Positions 26,384 through 35,477 of a DNA stretch of 64,000 bases are shown here, in pieces. Below the pieces are notes generated by a model. The model had not been told where the DNA came from, made no database searches, and saw only the letters and a program-made list of their open reading frames with translations. The stretch is from JAGZEG01 sp963930185 (GTDB taxonomy: Bacteria > Actinomycetota > Coriobacteriia > Coriobacteriales > UMGS124): contig CAWVLT010000074.1 in assembly GCA_963930185.1 (NCBI GenBank), forward strand, positions 1-64,000. The letters are read 5' to 3'. Position numbers and translations under genes: made by a program. Positions within the stretch are counted from its first letter, which is position 1; each line of letters opens with the position of its first letter.

Positions 26384-27976
26384 TTACTCCCCATCGTCGC
26401 AAGGGGTGTAGGCGGGCGCGGTGTCGCTGACTCGCACGCCAATCACGCGTCGCAGCACCAGCAGCACCACGATGACGAGGACGATGCCGATCATCAGGCA
26501 GATGACCCAGTTCTGGATGAAGCCCGCCAACACGAAGCACGCAAACGAGATCCCCGCCACGGTCAGCGCGTAGGGCAGCTGGGTCGACACGTGCTCCAGG
26601 TGCGAGCAGTTGGCACCGGCCGAGGACATGATCGTGGTGTCGGAGATGGGCGAGATGTGATCACCGCACACGGCGCCGGCGAGGCATGCCGAGATGCCGA
26701 TGGTGAGCAAAACCGGCTGGTCGGCGAAGATAGGCAGCACGATGGGAATCAGGATGCCAAAGGTGCCCCAGCTCGTGCCGGTTGCGAAGGCAAGGCCCAG
26801 CGCCACGAGGAAGATGATGGCGGGCAACATGTTGTAGAGCCCGGCGGCGGCACCCTCCATGAGGCCGGCGACGTAGACGTCGGCCCCCAGCGCCGTGGTG
26901 GTGAGCTTGAGCGTCAGGGCAAAGGTCAGCACGAGCATGGCGGGAACCATCGCCTTAAAGCCGTCGGCGATGCAGTCGGTCGCCTCGCCAAAGGTCACGA
27001 CGCGACGGGCGAGCAGGTAGACGAAGGTGAAGACCAGCGCGATGAGGGAGCCCCAGGGCAGGGCGATCGACGCATCGGTGTTGCCGAAGGCCGCCGAAAG
27101 GTCGCCGTAGCCCTCGGCGCTCGGATCCCAGAAGCCTCCCACGTACATCATGCCGGCGATGCAGCAGACGATCAGCACGAGTATGGGCACGAGCAGATCC
27201 CACAGCGAGGCGCGCTTCTTGGTGATTGCCTTGCCGTCTCCCAGCGAGCCGAGGTTGCCGTCGCGATACGCCTTGAGCTCGGACTTGGCCATGGGGCCGT
27301 AGTCAAAGCCCATGACGCACAGGACGATGACGAAGGTGATGGTGAGCAGCGAGTAGAAGTTGTACGGGATCGACTGGATGAAGAGCTGGATGCCCGTGAT
27401 TCCCGTGTCGAGCTCGGCCGCCGTGGCGGAGACCGCCGCCGCCCATGAGGAGATGGGTGCGATCATGCAGACCGGGGCCGCGGTGGAGTCGATGATGTAG
27501 GCGAGCTTGGCGCGCGAGATGCGATGTCCGTCGGTGACCGGGCGCATGACGGTGCCCACCGTGAGGCAGTTGAAGTAGTCGTCGATGAAGATGAGCACGC
27601 CTAGGACGAACGTGGCAAACGCGGCCCCGATGCGGCTCTTGATGCGCCGTGCTGCCCATGCGCCGAACGCGGCCGACCCGCCTGCCTTGTTCACGAGCGC
27701 CACCATGATGCCGAGCATGACCAGGAACAGGAAGATGCCGGCGTTCCACGAGTCACTGATCGCGCGGACGAAGCCGAGGCTCTGTTCCGCGTCGCCCTCG
27801 CCGATGGATCCCGAGATGAGGTAGTTGAGCGTGTCGATGGGGTTGAAGCCGGCCAGGAGCAGCGCCCCGACCAGGATGCCTACGAACAGGGAGGAGAACG
27901 TCTCCTTGGTGATGAGGGCCAACACGATCGCCACGATGGGCGGAACGAGTGACCAGAACGTGCCGATGAATTCCAT
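26384..27976 (-). CDS. nhaC: NhaC-family Na+/H+ antiporter
   Basis: A 530-residue membrane transporter with about 11-12 segments. The start is set at the ATG at 27976 (MEFIGTFWSLVPPIVAIV) with GGAAGGGG 7 bp upstream; the frame extends to 28129 but the extra residues are hydrophilic and lack a ribosome site. Family motifs: VLIFIDDYFNCLTVGTVM, the conserved CGDHISPISDTTIMSS segment and GANCSHLEHVSTQLPYAL. It exports Na+ (or a related cation or organic substrate) in exchange for protons across the inner membrane. It is monocistronic and unrelated in direction to the neighbouring flavoprotein gene. Confidence 0.9.
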   Translation of the reverse strand: MEFIGTFWSLVPPIVAIVLALITKETFSSLFVGILVGALLLAGFNPIDTLNYLISGSIGEGDAEQSLGFVRAISDSWNAGIFLFLVMLGIMVALVNKAGGSAAFGAWAARRIKSRIGAAFATFVLGVLIFIDDYFNCLTVGTVMRPVTDGHRISRAKLAYIIDSTAAPVCMIAPISSWAAAVSATAAELDTGITGIQLFIQSIPYNFYSLLTITFVIVLCVMGFDYGPMAKSELKAYRDGNLGSLGDGKAITKKRASLWDLLVPILVLIVCCIAGMMYVGGFWDPSAEGYGDLSAAFGNTDASIALPWGSLIALVFTFVYLLARRVVTFGEATDCIADGFKAMVPAMLVLTFALTLKLTTTALGADVYVAGLMEGAAAGLYNMLPAIIFLVALGLAFATGTSWGTFGILIPIVLPIFADQPVLLTIGISACLAGAVCGDHISPISDTTIMSSAGANCSHLEHVSTQLPYALTVAGISFACFVLAGFIQNWVICLMIGIVLVIVVLLVLRRVIGVRVSDTAPAYTPCDDGE

Positions 27977-28694
27977 GTACTGCCCCTTCCGACGGTCGAA
28001 CAGGCTGATGCCGTTCATGACTGTCGGGAAGGGCGGGGTAGTGGTTGCGATTGGATCGCCGCTCTCGTTCTTGGCGATGCCGTGCCCGCGAGCCGCGGGC
28101 TGCGCGTGCGTCATGCCCCGTCTTCGCAACGGTCATGATAGCTCTCCACCCATGGCGTCCGACCATGGGTGACAGTGCGCGGGATGTTCTCCCACACCCC
28201 AGGCACGCAGCGTCGGAAAACCGCTGCGCCCTTCGGCGACATCCCCTTTCGCCCCACGGCCTATTCCGGGCCTCGCGTGGGGGTACTCTTGAATGTCGCG
28301 CCTCTATCATGCCTGTCTTGTCAAATGACTTGCAGCGCATTATGACTGCCTTTTGTGCGCCGCGCAACAGGAGGGGCTGTGGAGCACGAAAGTTTCTCTT
28401 GGCTTTCCGGGGTTTCTCCCTGCAGTTTTGGAGGCCCCATCTCGCCGTAGATGCGATGCGTTTCTTTGTTGGACGCCGCGAGGGCATGCGGGGCCCCAGA
28501 TGAAGTGAACGTCAAGAAGCCCAGTGCCGAAAAAAAGAGCGCCTTCACCTTGCCTCATGCAATTATTTGTCCCACATGCCGATTATTCGAATTGGACTTG
28601 TGGAGGCCAGACGACGTAGCCTGACAGCCAGCACCCCTCCCTATGGAGCGGGTCAGTTCTATTTGAGGGTTGGTCTTCTGAAAGGGGAGACGTA
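27977..28694. other. Long non-coding divergent region
   Basis: About 720 bp between nhaC and the 28695 flavoprotein gene. A perfect 9-bp inverted repeat is annotated separately. A leftward open frame at 28321-28548 begins with a signal-peptide-like run, but it has no good ribosome site and its remaining sequence looks random. Nothing else is supported. Confidence 0.45.
28147..28171. promoter_or_regulatory. Perfect 9-bp inverted repeat upstream of nhaC
   Basis: CACCCATGG-CGTCCGA-CCATGGGTG, 170 bp upstream of the nhaC start. The centre-to-centre spacing of 16 bp suits a dimeric repressor or activator; a transcript hairpin is the alternative. Confidence 0.4.
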
Positions 28695-30335
28695 ATGAGC
28701 AGAGTCATGGATCGTAGGGGCTTTCTTAAGGGCGCCGGCGTTATCGGTGCTGCTGCAACGATGGGCGCTGCCCTGCCTGTGCTCGCACTTGCTGAGGAGG
28801 AGTATGCGGTTCCGATTGCGACCACCCATGCATGGGAGCAGCCGCTGGTTCCCATCACCGACTATGCGGAGGGCGAAGCCTATGACGTTATCGTAGTTGG
28901 TGCTGGTGTTGCCGGCTGTGCGGCTGCCGCTGCCGCCGCCGAAAACGGCGCGAGTGTCTTGCTTGTCGAAAAGTCGAGCACAATTACCTCTCACGGTCAG
29001 GATAACTGTGCCATTGGCTCTCGTTTGCAGGAAGAAGCGGGCTACTCCTACGACAAGGGAGAGGCCGCGCGTCTCATCTATGACTGGAGCCAGTCGCAAG
29101 CTAACTGGTATCTCATCAAGACGTTTGTCGAGAACAGTGCCGAGGTCATGAACCACATGATTGACCTTGCCGAGGAGCATGGCATTACCGTCTCGCTCAA
29201 CGACAAAATGACCGCTCGTTCCGACTGGGACGAGCTCGAAGAGCGCTTCCGCCAGCTTAAGTACACTGCCCACAACTTCACCACGGAGGAAGAGCTTCCG
29301 TTCCCCGAGATCAACCTTGTCCAGATGCTGCACGACGTGGCAGTCGAGAATGGCGCCGTGGTTCTGTTTGACACTAAGGCGGAGCAGCTGGTCAAAGAGA
29401 ATGAGCGCGTGACGGGCGTCATTGTTTCGGATGCTGAGGGATATAAGAAGTTCACCGCCAGCGCCGGCGTGATCCTTGCGACGGGCGGCATCTCATGCAA
29501 CGCTGACATGATCCATGCATGGTGCCCTCTGGCAGAGAAGGCTGATCAGGTTGAGTATACGCCCGATAACGGTGCGACTGGTGACGGCATCGTCATGGGC
29601 ATGCAGATCGGTGCGGCGCGCTCACGCTGCTACCCTGCGCCGCTGGTCCACCCTGTCAATCTCAACCCCATGGGTCCTGGCTTTGACACCAGCTGGCTTT
29701 TTGTGAACTGTGACGGCATGCGTTTCATGTGCGAAGTTGCCTATGAGCCAACAGTCACCAACGCCCGCATGAACTCGAAGAATAATATTACGTGGGCAAT
29801 CTGGGATGCGCACTATCCCGAGCATGTGCAGAAGCAGGAACCCCACAAGTCGCAGGCCTGGATGGAGACGCTTGAAGAGGATGTCGAGGCGGCTGTGGAA
29901 AGCGGCTCTTTCCTGAAGGCTGACACGCTTGAGGGTCTTGCTGAGGCTATTGGCGTGCCCGCCGAGAACCTGATCGCTACCGTTGAGCGCTACAACGGCA
30001 TGTGCGATGCCGGTGTGGACGCTGACTTTGGTGTGCCCGAGCGCTTCCTGAGTTCTGTCAAGGACGGCCCCTTCTATGCTACGCGCATCAACGCATGGAC
30101 ACTCGCCATTCCTTATGGCCTGCACGTAGATAATGAGTCCTGCGTCTGCACGGATGATGATACTCCTATTGAGGGCCTCTATGCAGTGGGTAACGTGCAG
30201 GGCGACTTCTTTGCGAACTCGTATCCGGTGGCTTGCCCTGGTCTTTCCCATGGTCGCGCTCTCGTTTTCGGAACGCTCGTGGGTCGCTGCTTGGCAACTG
30301 GGGAGAGGATCAACGCATATCAGTATGGTATGTAA
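28695..30335 (+). CDS. TAT-exported FAD-dependent flavoprotein reductase
   Basis: A 546-residue single-flavin enzyme. The ATG at 28695 follows AAAGGGGAGACGTA. The signal motif is DRRGFLKG (6-13), the FAD loop GAGVAGCAAA (69-78) and the substrate loop GMRFMCEV. The C-terminal segment EGLYAVGNVQGDFFANSY followed by PGLSHGRALVFG resembles the 59178 protein (GDFF..Y...PGxSxG), and the pair forms a subgroup within the window. There is no FMN domain and no haem motif. A LysR gene follows 207 bp downstream on the same strand and is the probable regulator. It has fewer GC-ending codons than the 10130 or 59178 genes. Confidence 0.88.
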   Translation: MSRVMDRRGFLKGAGVIGAAATMGAALPVLALAEEEYAVPIATTHAWEQPLVPITDYAEGEAYDVIVVGAGVAGCAAAAAAAENGASVLLVEKSSTITSHGQDNCAIGSRLQEEAGYSYDKGEAARLIYDWSQSQANWYLIKTFVENSAEVMNHMIDLAEEHGITVSLNDKMTARSDWDELEERFRQLKYTAHNFTTEEELPFPEINLVQMLHDVAVENGAVVLFDTKAEQLVKENERVTGVIVSDAEGYKKFTASAGVILATGGISCNADMIHAWCPLAEKADQVEYTPDNGATGDGIVMGMQIGAARSRCYPAPLVHPVNLNPMGPGFDTSWLFVNCDGMRFMCEVAYEPTVTNARMNSKNNITWAIWDAHYPEHVQKQEPHKSQAWMETLEEDVEAAVESGSFLKADTLEGLAEAIGVPAENLIATVERYNGMCDAGVDADFGVPERFLSSVKDGPFYATRINAWTLAIPYGLHVDNESCVCTDDDTPIEGLYAVGNVQGDFFANSYPVACPGLSHGRALVFGTLVGRCLATGERINAYQYGM

Positions 30336-30415
30336 CGCTGACCCGTGCCTGTATGTAACTTGGGTTGAGAAAATGCAGGTTCAACACCGTTGCCTCTGAG
30401 CCCTAATGCCTCGAA

Positions 30416-30459
30416 AACGGGCGCCTTGTCGGGATGTGAACCGACAGGGCGCCCGTTTG
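30416..30459 (+). terminator. Terminator after the 28695 flavoprotein
   Basis: AACGGGCGCC..TTGTCGG / CCGACA.GGGCGCCCGTTT, an extended stem with a short T-run, 80 bp past the stop at 30335. The LysR gene beyond it therefore likely has its own promoter. Confidence 0.8.
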
Positions 30460-30542
30460 CGCCTCTGCGGTGTGCGTACTTTGGGTCGGCGGTAGTCGAT
30501 GGGGTATTATTGCTCGGAGATGATCCGAGAGGGTGTTGGCAT

Positions 30543-31439
30543 ATGAATCTGCATCAACTTACTTGCTTTCTTACCGTCGCAAAATGCATGAGCTTCTCCC
30601 GCGCCGCCGAGGAGCTGTTCATGACCCAGACGGCGGTCACTTACCAAATATCTCAGCTAGAAAAAGAGTTGGCGACGAGACTGTTCGATCGATCCCACCA
30701 GCGCATCTCTCTCACTCCTGCCGGGGCAGTTTTCGTTGACTGCGCTAGGCGTATCGTTGATGACATGAGGGTGGCATGTGAGAGGGTTTCTGAGACAGCG
30801 CGGTTTTCCGGCGGCGTCTTGAATGTCGCATGCTTTGGGGATGTCCTCTATCCCTTTCTGCCTCGCCTTCTGGCGGCTTTTCGCAAACTGACTCCTAATG
30901 TCTCCGTCAGGCTGAGCCAGCATAAGGCGCGCGACATAGTCGAGGGGCTCCATGGTGACGTCGTCGATGTCGGGATCATCACTGGTTACGGCGGACTACT
31001 GAGTGCGCAAAGCAGGATCGACAGTGCCCTGCTGTTTCGTGATCAGCATTACGCTATTCTGCCCGCGGATCATAAGCTTGCATCCCGGCGATCGATCACA
31101 ATGGCAGAGCTCTATGAAAACAACGCCATCATGTATGCGGAGAAGGATCTGTTTTCACGTGAGGAGGACACGGGGGAATTTCATTCTATCACGTTTGTCG
31201 ATGACCCCCAGAGCGTCAACGTGCTTGTCGCAGCGGGTTATGGCGTGAGCGTGAGCGTCGGCCATGTTCGTGACGTAGGGAATCCCCTGCTCGCCTTTGT
31301 GCCAATCGAGGGCGCGTATATGGATGTGTTTGCCTGCAAGCGACACGGCGATGTTTCTAACCTGACACAGACATTCTTCGAGATGCTCACACAGACGGAT
31401 TATAAGCCCTTGTTGCGCGTTGCTGGCTTGTCGAAATGA
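30543..31439 (+). CDS. LysR-family transcriptional regulator
   Basis: A 298-residue LysR protein. The ATG at 30543 (MNLHQLTCFLTVAKCMSFSR) follows GAGAGGG; the frame is open from 30390 but the upstream part overlaps the terminator. The HTH contains SRAAEELFMTQTAVTYQISQ and RLFDRSHQRISLTPAG. The effector domain runs from about residue 90 (VLNVACFGDVLYPFLPRLL). The flavoprotein at 28695 lies immediately upstream in the same direction and is its most likely target. A membrane LuxR gene follows downstream. Confidence 0.92.
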   Translation: MNLHQLTCFLTVAKCMSFSRAAEELFMTQTAVTYQISQLEKELATRLFDRSHQRISLTPAGAVFVDCARRIVDDMRVACERVSETARFSGGVLNVACFGDVLYPFLPRLLAAFRKLTPNVSVRLSQHKARDIVEGLHGDVVDVGIITGYGGLLSAQSRIDSALLFRDQHYAILPADHKLASRRSITMAELYENNAIMYAEKDLFSREEDTGEFHSITFVDDPQSVNVLVAAGYGVSVSVGHVRDVGNPLLAFVPIEGAYMDVFACKRHGDVSNLTQTFFEMLTQTDYKPLLRVAGLSK

Positions 31440-31814
31440 TACGAAGCATATGGCAATGGCGAGGACATCGCCGGGCGGTTGCGTGACAAGGCGAATCTCA
31501 AGACGCGGGTCGGGTGTCATCTACGTCATGCGGGCTGACATCGTTGAGGAGCCTGTAGAGAAACTCGATTTGCTCGATGTCTCTAACCGTCAGTTTGCAG
31601 GTCGAAGAGCTGCTTAATTTGCAAGCCCCAAACCGTGTGATATGACCTTGATAAGGCAGGACTATTTTTATAATCCACCATAGTTTACCTGCATGTTTCC
31701 TAGAACTGAATATCCGATCAACGCCGTTTCTGTTGCTACCATAGACATGGATTTGGTTGAGACATACACCAAAGAGACGCGTTGATCAGGCTCGCAAGAG
31801 AACAGGGGCTGAGC
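31440..31814. other. Intergenic region between LysR and LuxR genes
   Basis: About 375 bp. The AT-rich segment around 31650-31700 (TATTTTTATAATCC) is a plausible promoter for the LuxR gene. No RNA gene or repeat recognised. Confidence 0.4.
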
Positions 31815-33440
31815 ATGATTGCGAGTAAGGTTTTGGGGAGGCTTGTTGGGCGTAGGTTTACTGCCGGAGAGCCGGTCGGGGATGGCGGACATGCCATGGC
31901 GGGGCGGCTGGCCAAGTCGACGGATGGGCAATCGCGTGCTGGCTGTCGGGTGGAGCCCGGCCTTCTCTTCCTCCTCGGATTCGGGCTCTTCCTTGCTTGG
32001 GGGACTTGCGCTTCGCAGGCGAAGCTTTTGCTCACGGGGGATGCGGGCCCCACGAGAATGCTGGCGTTGATGCATGCGATCACCCTCTTCTCGCTCGCTG
32101 TCTTTGCGAACGCGCGAAAAGTGACACTCTATTCTCGCCACGCTTTGCTGGTGTTTGGGTGCCTTGCGCTGGCGTCGCCTCTCGTGGGGATGGGTATGTC
32201 TGCTCTGATGCATGGGGGAATGACCCTTGGCGTCGCCTCGGCTGCGTGCGAGGGGGCCGGCAGGGCGGGCCTGCACCTGTTGTGGGCAGAGCGGCTTGCG
32301 TGCTTTGAGCGGCGCATCGCTTGGCCTGCATATGCAGCCGCGTTTGTCGTGGCGCCCCTCGCGTACTGCCTGGTTGCGTTCGTCCCCGATGCGGCGGTGA
32401 TCGCGATTGTCCCTTTGCTACTCATCGCGAGCTGCCTGTTCCTCTGGCTGAGCGCGCGTCTTGTCGGTCGCGGCGGCGTTCGTGGCGGCGCGCCCACGCA
32501 AGGAAGCGAGCGCGGCGCCTCTGGCAACGAATGGCGCATCCCGTGGCGCGCGTCGATCCTCGTGGTTGTCTTTTCGTTTGCCCACTACATGTCGCGTTGC
32601 TTTTCGGGCGGGTCGACGGTCTTGGGCCAGATGGGATGTCTGCTCGTCGGCCTCTCGCTATTTGTTGCCTGCACAACGCTGATCGGCCGCCTTGACCTGT
32701 GCGCGATATATCGACTGTGCCCACCCATCATGGTCTGCGCCCTGCTCCTCCACCTGCAGCGGGCGTATCTCCCGGCCCCGTTTGGCTGCGTACTGTCGTA
32801 TGCGGGGTTTGTCGGAGCGATGCTGTTCGTGCTGCTCGGGCTTAACTGCATCTCCTTCCAGACGGGGACGAGAGCCGTCTGGCTGTTCGGCGTTGTCGAG
32901 GGCTTTCAGGCGCTCGCCCACTTTGCAGGTACCCAGGTTGGCATGTGGCTGGTCGGCACGAGGGATGCGGGCGTGTCGGCGCGCTTCGGACTTGACGCCA
33001 CGCTGGTTACCTGCGTCGTGTACGGAACCGTGGTGGTGCTCGTGCTTCTGTGCATGGCGCTGCCGTCCAACCGAGGCGTGATGTCGAGCTGGGGCGTGGA
33101 CCTTGCGAATGACGAACGGACGATGCGGCGCCGCAGGCCGTCGGGTCTGATTCGCGGGGTGCCTCTTGTGATTGGGGGTCGCTTCGAGGGCCTTGTCTGG
33201 CGATGTGGCAGCGTCGCGCGCTACTACGGGCTCACTCCGCGTGAGGAGGAGATCTTGACCCTAACTGCCCTAGACAAGACGCCACAGGAGATCGGAGACA
33301 TGCTGTACATTTCGCGCAACACGGTGCGCGGCCACCTGCAACATGTCTACGCCAAGCTCAATGTCCACTCGCGTGAGGAGGCCATCGAGATCGTGGCGCA
33401 GTGGAAGCAACGGCAGGACGGGGCCAGGATTGTGGGCTGA
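31815..33440 (+). CDS. Membrane-embedded LuxR-family regulator (orphan)
   Basis: A 541-residue regulator with about 12 hydrophobic segments (residues about 45-425) and a C-terminal LuxR HTH (GLTPREEEILTLTALDKT, then NTVRGHLQHVYAKLNVHSRE). The start at 31815 has AGGGGCTGAGC before it; the frame also opens at a TTG at 31782. A basic linker, MRRRRPSGLIRG, separates the membrane part from the HTH. It converges with another LuxR gene (33534-35192) with only 93 bp between stops. It has no flavoprotein gene directly adjacent, so its target is less clear than for the others. Confidence 0.87.
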   Translation: MIASKVLGRLVGRRFTAGEPVGDGGHAMAGRLAKSTDGQSRAGCRVEPGLLFLLGFGLFLAWGTCASQAKLLLTGDAGPTRMLALMHAITLFSLAVFANARKVTLYSRHALLVFGCLALASPLVGMGMSALMHGGMTLGVASAACEGAGRAGLHLLWAERLACFERRIAWPAYAAAFVVAPLAYCLVAFVPDAAVIAIVPLLLIASCLFLWLSARLVGRGGVRGGAPTQGSERGASGNEWRIPWRASILVVVFSFAHYMSRCFSGGSTVLGQMGCLLVGLSLFVACTTLIGRLDLCAIYRLCPPIMVCALLLHLQRAYLPAPFGCVLSYAGFVGAMLFVLLGLNCISFQTGTRAVWLFGVVEGFQALAHFAGTQVGMWLVGTRDAGVSARFGLDATLVTCVVYGTVVVLVLLCMALPSNRGVMSSWGVDLANDERTMRRRRPSGLIRGVPLVIGGRFEGLVWRCGSVARYYGLTPREEEILTLTALDKTPQEIGDMLYISRNTVRGHLQHVYAKLNVHSREEAIEIVAQWKQRQDGARIVG

Positions 33441-33533
33441 CACCGAGGGCACAGGCCACACCTCGCATTTGGCAGGTTGGCCATGCCCTCGCGTCAATCC
33501 GTCAGCCCATCAACTCATCTACCCATTGGCCCG

Positions 33534-35192
33534 TCAACCCATCAGGCGCGACTCCATCAGCTCGATGAGCTCGGAACGGCTGTGCGTGTCGGTCTTGCCG
33601 TAGATGTTGCGCAGATGGGTACGCAGCGTGCTCTCGGTGATGCAGGCTTCCTGGCAGATGCACCCGTTGTCATGGCGCTTGAGGACGAGCAGCGATATCT
33701 CTCGTTCGCGCTCCGAGAGGCCGAGGTCGTGGACGGCACGGGATAGCTGCTCGAGCGTGACGGCATCGACGTCGAGCTGGAATACGGTCACGGCGGCGCT
33801 CGTGCCTTGCGTGCCTCCTGTGGCTGGTGCCGTGCCGACTGCTGGGGCCCCGGGCATGCCGGCGAGCGCGCCGCCCAGCGGCTCGCCAGCACCAAGCGCG
33901 TTGTTCAGCGTGACGGGCTCCGCACCGCTTGCCCCCGCTCCTCGCGCCGACAGCAGCCGGGCGATGCTTCCCTCGTTCATGACGAAGGCGGAGGCAAAGA
34001 CTGCCGCTAGGATGATGGAGGACGCTGCGGCGGCAAGGGGCACGGCTTCCAGATTGACAATCGAGCAGATGTACTCGCCGATGCTGCTGCATATGGTCAG
34101 ACAGATCTGTCCGAGCGCGAATACGCAGGCGCCTCGCATCGGGTCGCACGCGCCCATGCGACCCCACAGCGTCCAGGTGAAGATGCGGAAAAATGCCCAG
34201 GTTAGTCCGATCGCGAGTGCCTCGTAATACTGTCGACCCGGCTGGAGGACAAGCGTGAGAAGGAGGCATCCTATGACAAGAGGAGTGATGAGCCGGTACA
34301 GTAGCGAGAAGTTCTCGTGCATGCCCTTGGTTGCCATTGCGATAAGGACGAGGGCGATGGAGATGCCAATGCCGGCGATGAGCGTAAAGAGTTCGGTCGA
34401 GACCTCGGTCTTTGTCTCAGAAAGATGGTTGGTCGCAACGAAGATCGCGCCGAAGAGTCCGGTGCCCAAAAACAGGCGCAGGGGAGGCTTTCCTGCCCTG
34501 AGGGGTGGCGTCGAGGCCATGTCCATGATGCTACGGGCGCCGACGCTCGACATAAGATCGTGTCGCAGAGCGAGGAGGATTACCCCCGAGATCAGAGGGA
34601 GGATGGGGCGAAACGTGAGCGCTGCAAGTGGGGTTAGATTCGCTTCGATTAGGCAGAAACCAAACGATATGCCGTAACCTGCGGCGACGCAGGCGAGCGT
34701 GTGGGAAGGTTTGGTGCGACAGAGCAGTTCTCCCCAGAGAACGACGAAGGCGGCGCTCATCCCATACAGGACGCGTCCGGCTGCCACTCCCGCAAGCAAC
34801 GGATCGTCGCTGGTCCACCCGCTGATATACAGGATTGCCGTTCCGGCCGATGGGCCCAACGCTCCCAGGGCAATTAACCAACGGTATCTAAGCAGTGATC
34901 CGCGTTTCCATGTCAGTGCGGCAAATAGGGCAAGTAGGGTGATGAGCAGTATGGTGCCAACGTAGGCCCATCTATCAAGAACGGGAGAGACGCCTGGTGC
35001 GGGAGTCGGAAAGAGGGTAGGCGAGATGTCAATCGTCTGCCAGCCCAGGTAGCACCCAAGTCCCAGCGCGATGAGGGAGATCATTGCAACCGAGGAGATG
35101 CCATCTTCGTGCGACTGCATCATCGGCCTTGGTGTGCGCACGCAAGTTGTCACACTGCCAAGCGGCCCTGGTTGTCTGGCGTCTTCGCGCAT
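33534..35192 (-). CDS. Membrane-embedded LuxR-family regulator
   Basis: A 552-residue regulator. The start is set at the ATG at 35192 (MREDARQPGPLG) because GGGAG lies 7 bp upstream; an upstream ATG at 35246 lacks this. About 12 membrane segments (residues about 35-400) are followed by an unusual Gly/Ala/Pro-rich linker of about 60 residues (around AGEPLGGALAGMPGAPAV), then a LuxR HTH (GLSEREREISLLVLKRHD, TLRTHLRNIYGKTDTHSRSE). It is divergent from the flavoprotein at 35478, 285 bp away, its likely target. It resembles the regulator at 2788 in its opening segment (GWQTIDISPT versus GWNVMDGTPT). Confidence 0.89.
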   Translation of the reverse strand: MREDARQPGPLGSVTTCVRTPRPMMQSHEDGISSVAMISLIALGLGCYLGWQTIDISPTLFPTPAPGVSPVLDRWAYVGTILLITLLALFAALTWKRGSLLRYRWLIALGALGPSAGTAILYISGWTSDDPLLAGVAAGRVLYGMSAAFVVLWGELLCRTKPSHTLACVAAGYGISFGFCLIEANLTPLAALTFRPILPLISGVILLALRHDLMSSVGARSIMDMASTPPLRAGKPPLRLFLGTGLFGAIFVATNHLSETKTEVSTELFTLIAGIGISIALVLIAMATKGMHENFSLLYRLITPLVIGCLLLTLVLQPGRQYYEALAIGLTWAFFRIFTWTLWGRMGACDPMRGACVFALGQICLTICSSIGEYICSIVNLEAVPLAAAASSIILAAVFASAFVMNEGSIARLLSARGAGASGAEPVTLNNALGAGEPLGGALAGMPGAPAVGTAPATGGTQGTSAAVTVFQLDVDAVTLEQLSRAVHDLGLSEREREISLLVLKRHDNGCICQEACITESTLRTHLRNIYGKTDTHSRSELIELMESRLMG

Positions 35193-35477
35193 GCTTGTCT
35201 CCCGCATCGTTCGATATCCAGGACATTTGCCATACTCCCAGTTCACACAGTATGGCCCAACTTCAATACCTCACAGTCTACCTCAGCTCTACCTCATATT
35301 TCACGACGTTTACCCAACGTGATGTATAGCCGTGATGAACGTCGCTGGTCTATTGATAGGAAGTGCAATGCGCGGTGCCAGGGCGATTGTGCGGCGTGCC
35401 TCTGTAAGTCATGGGGCGCCCGTACGACGCTATGGCCGTGCGGACATTGGAATCCTTTTTGAGGAGGTCATGTTTCG

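Noticed and set aside
26591..27448. 285-codon + strand frame across nhaC
   Set aside because: Antisense shadow of the antiporter gene; the reverse strand has unmistakable NhaC motifs and membrane segments.
28321..28548. 75-codon leftward frame with a signal-peptide-like start
   Set aside because: Hydrophobic run is short, no good ribosome site, and the rest is compositionally random; kept only as a note in the intergenic entry.
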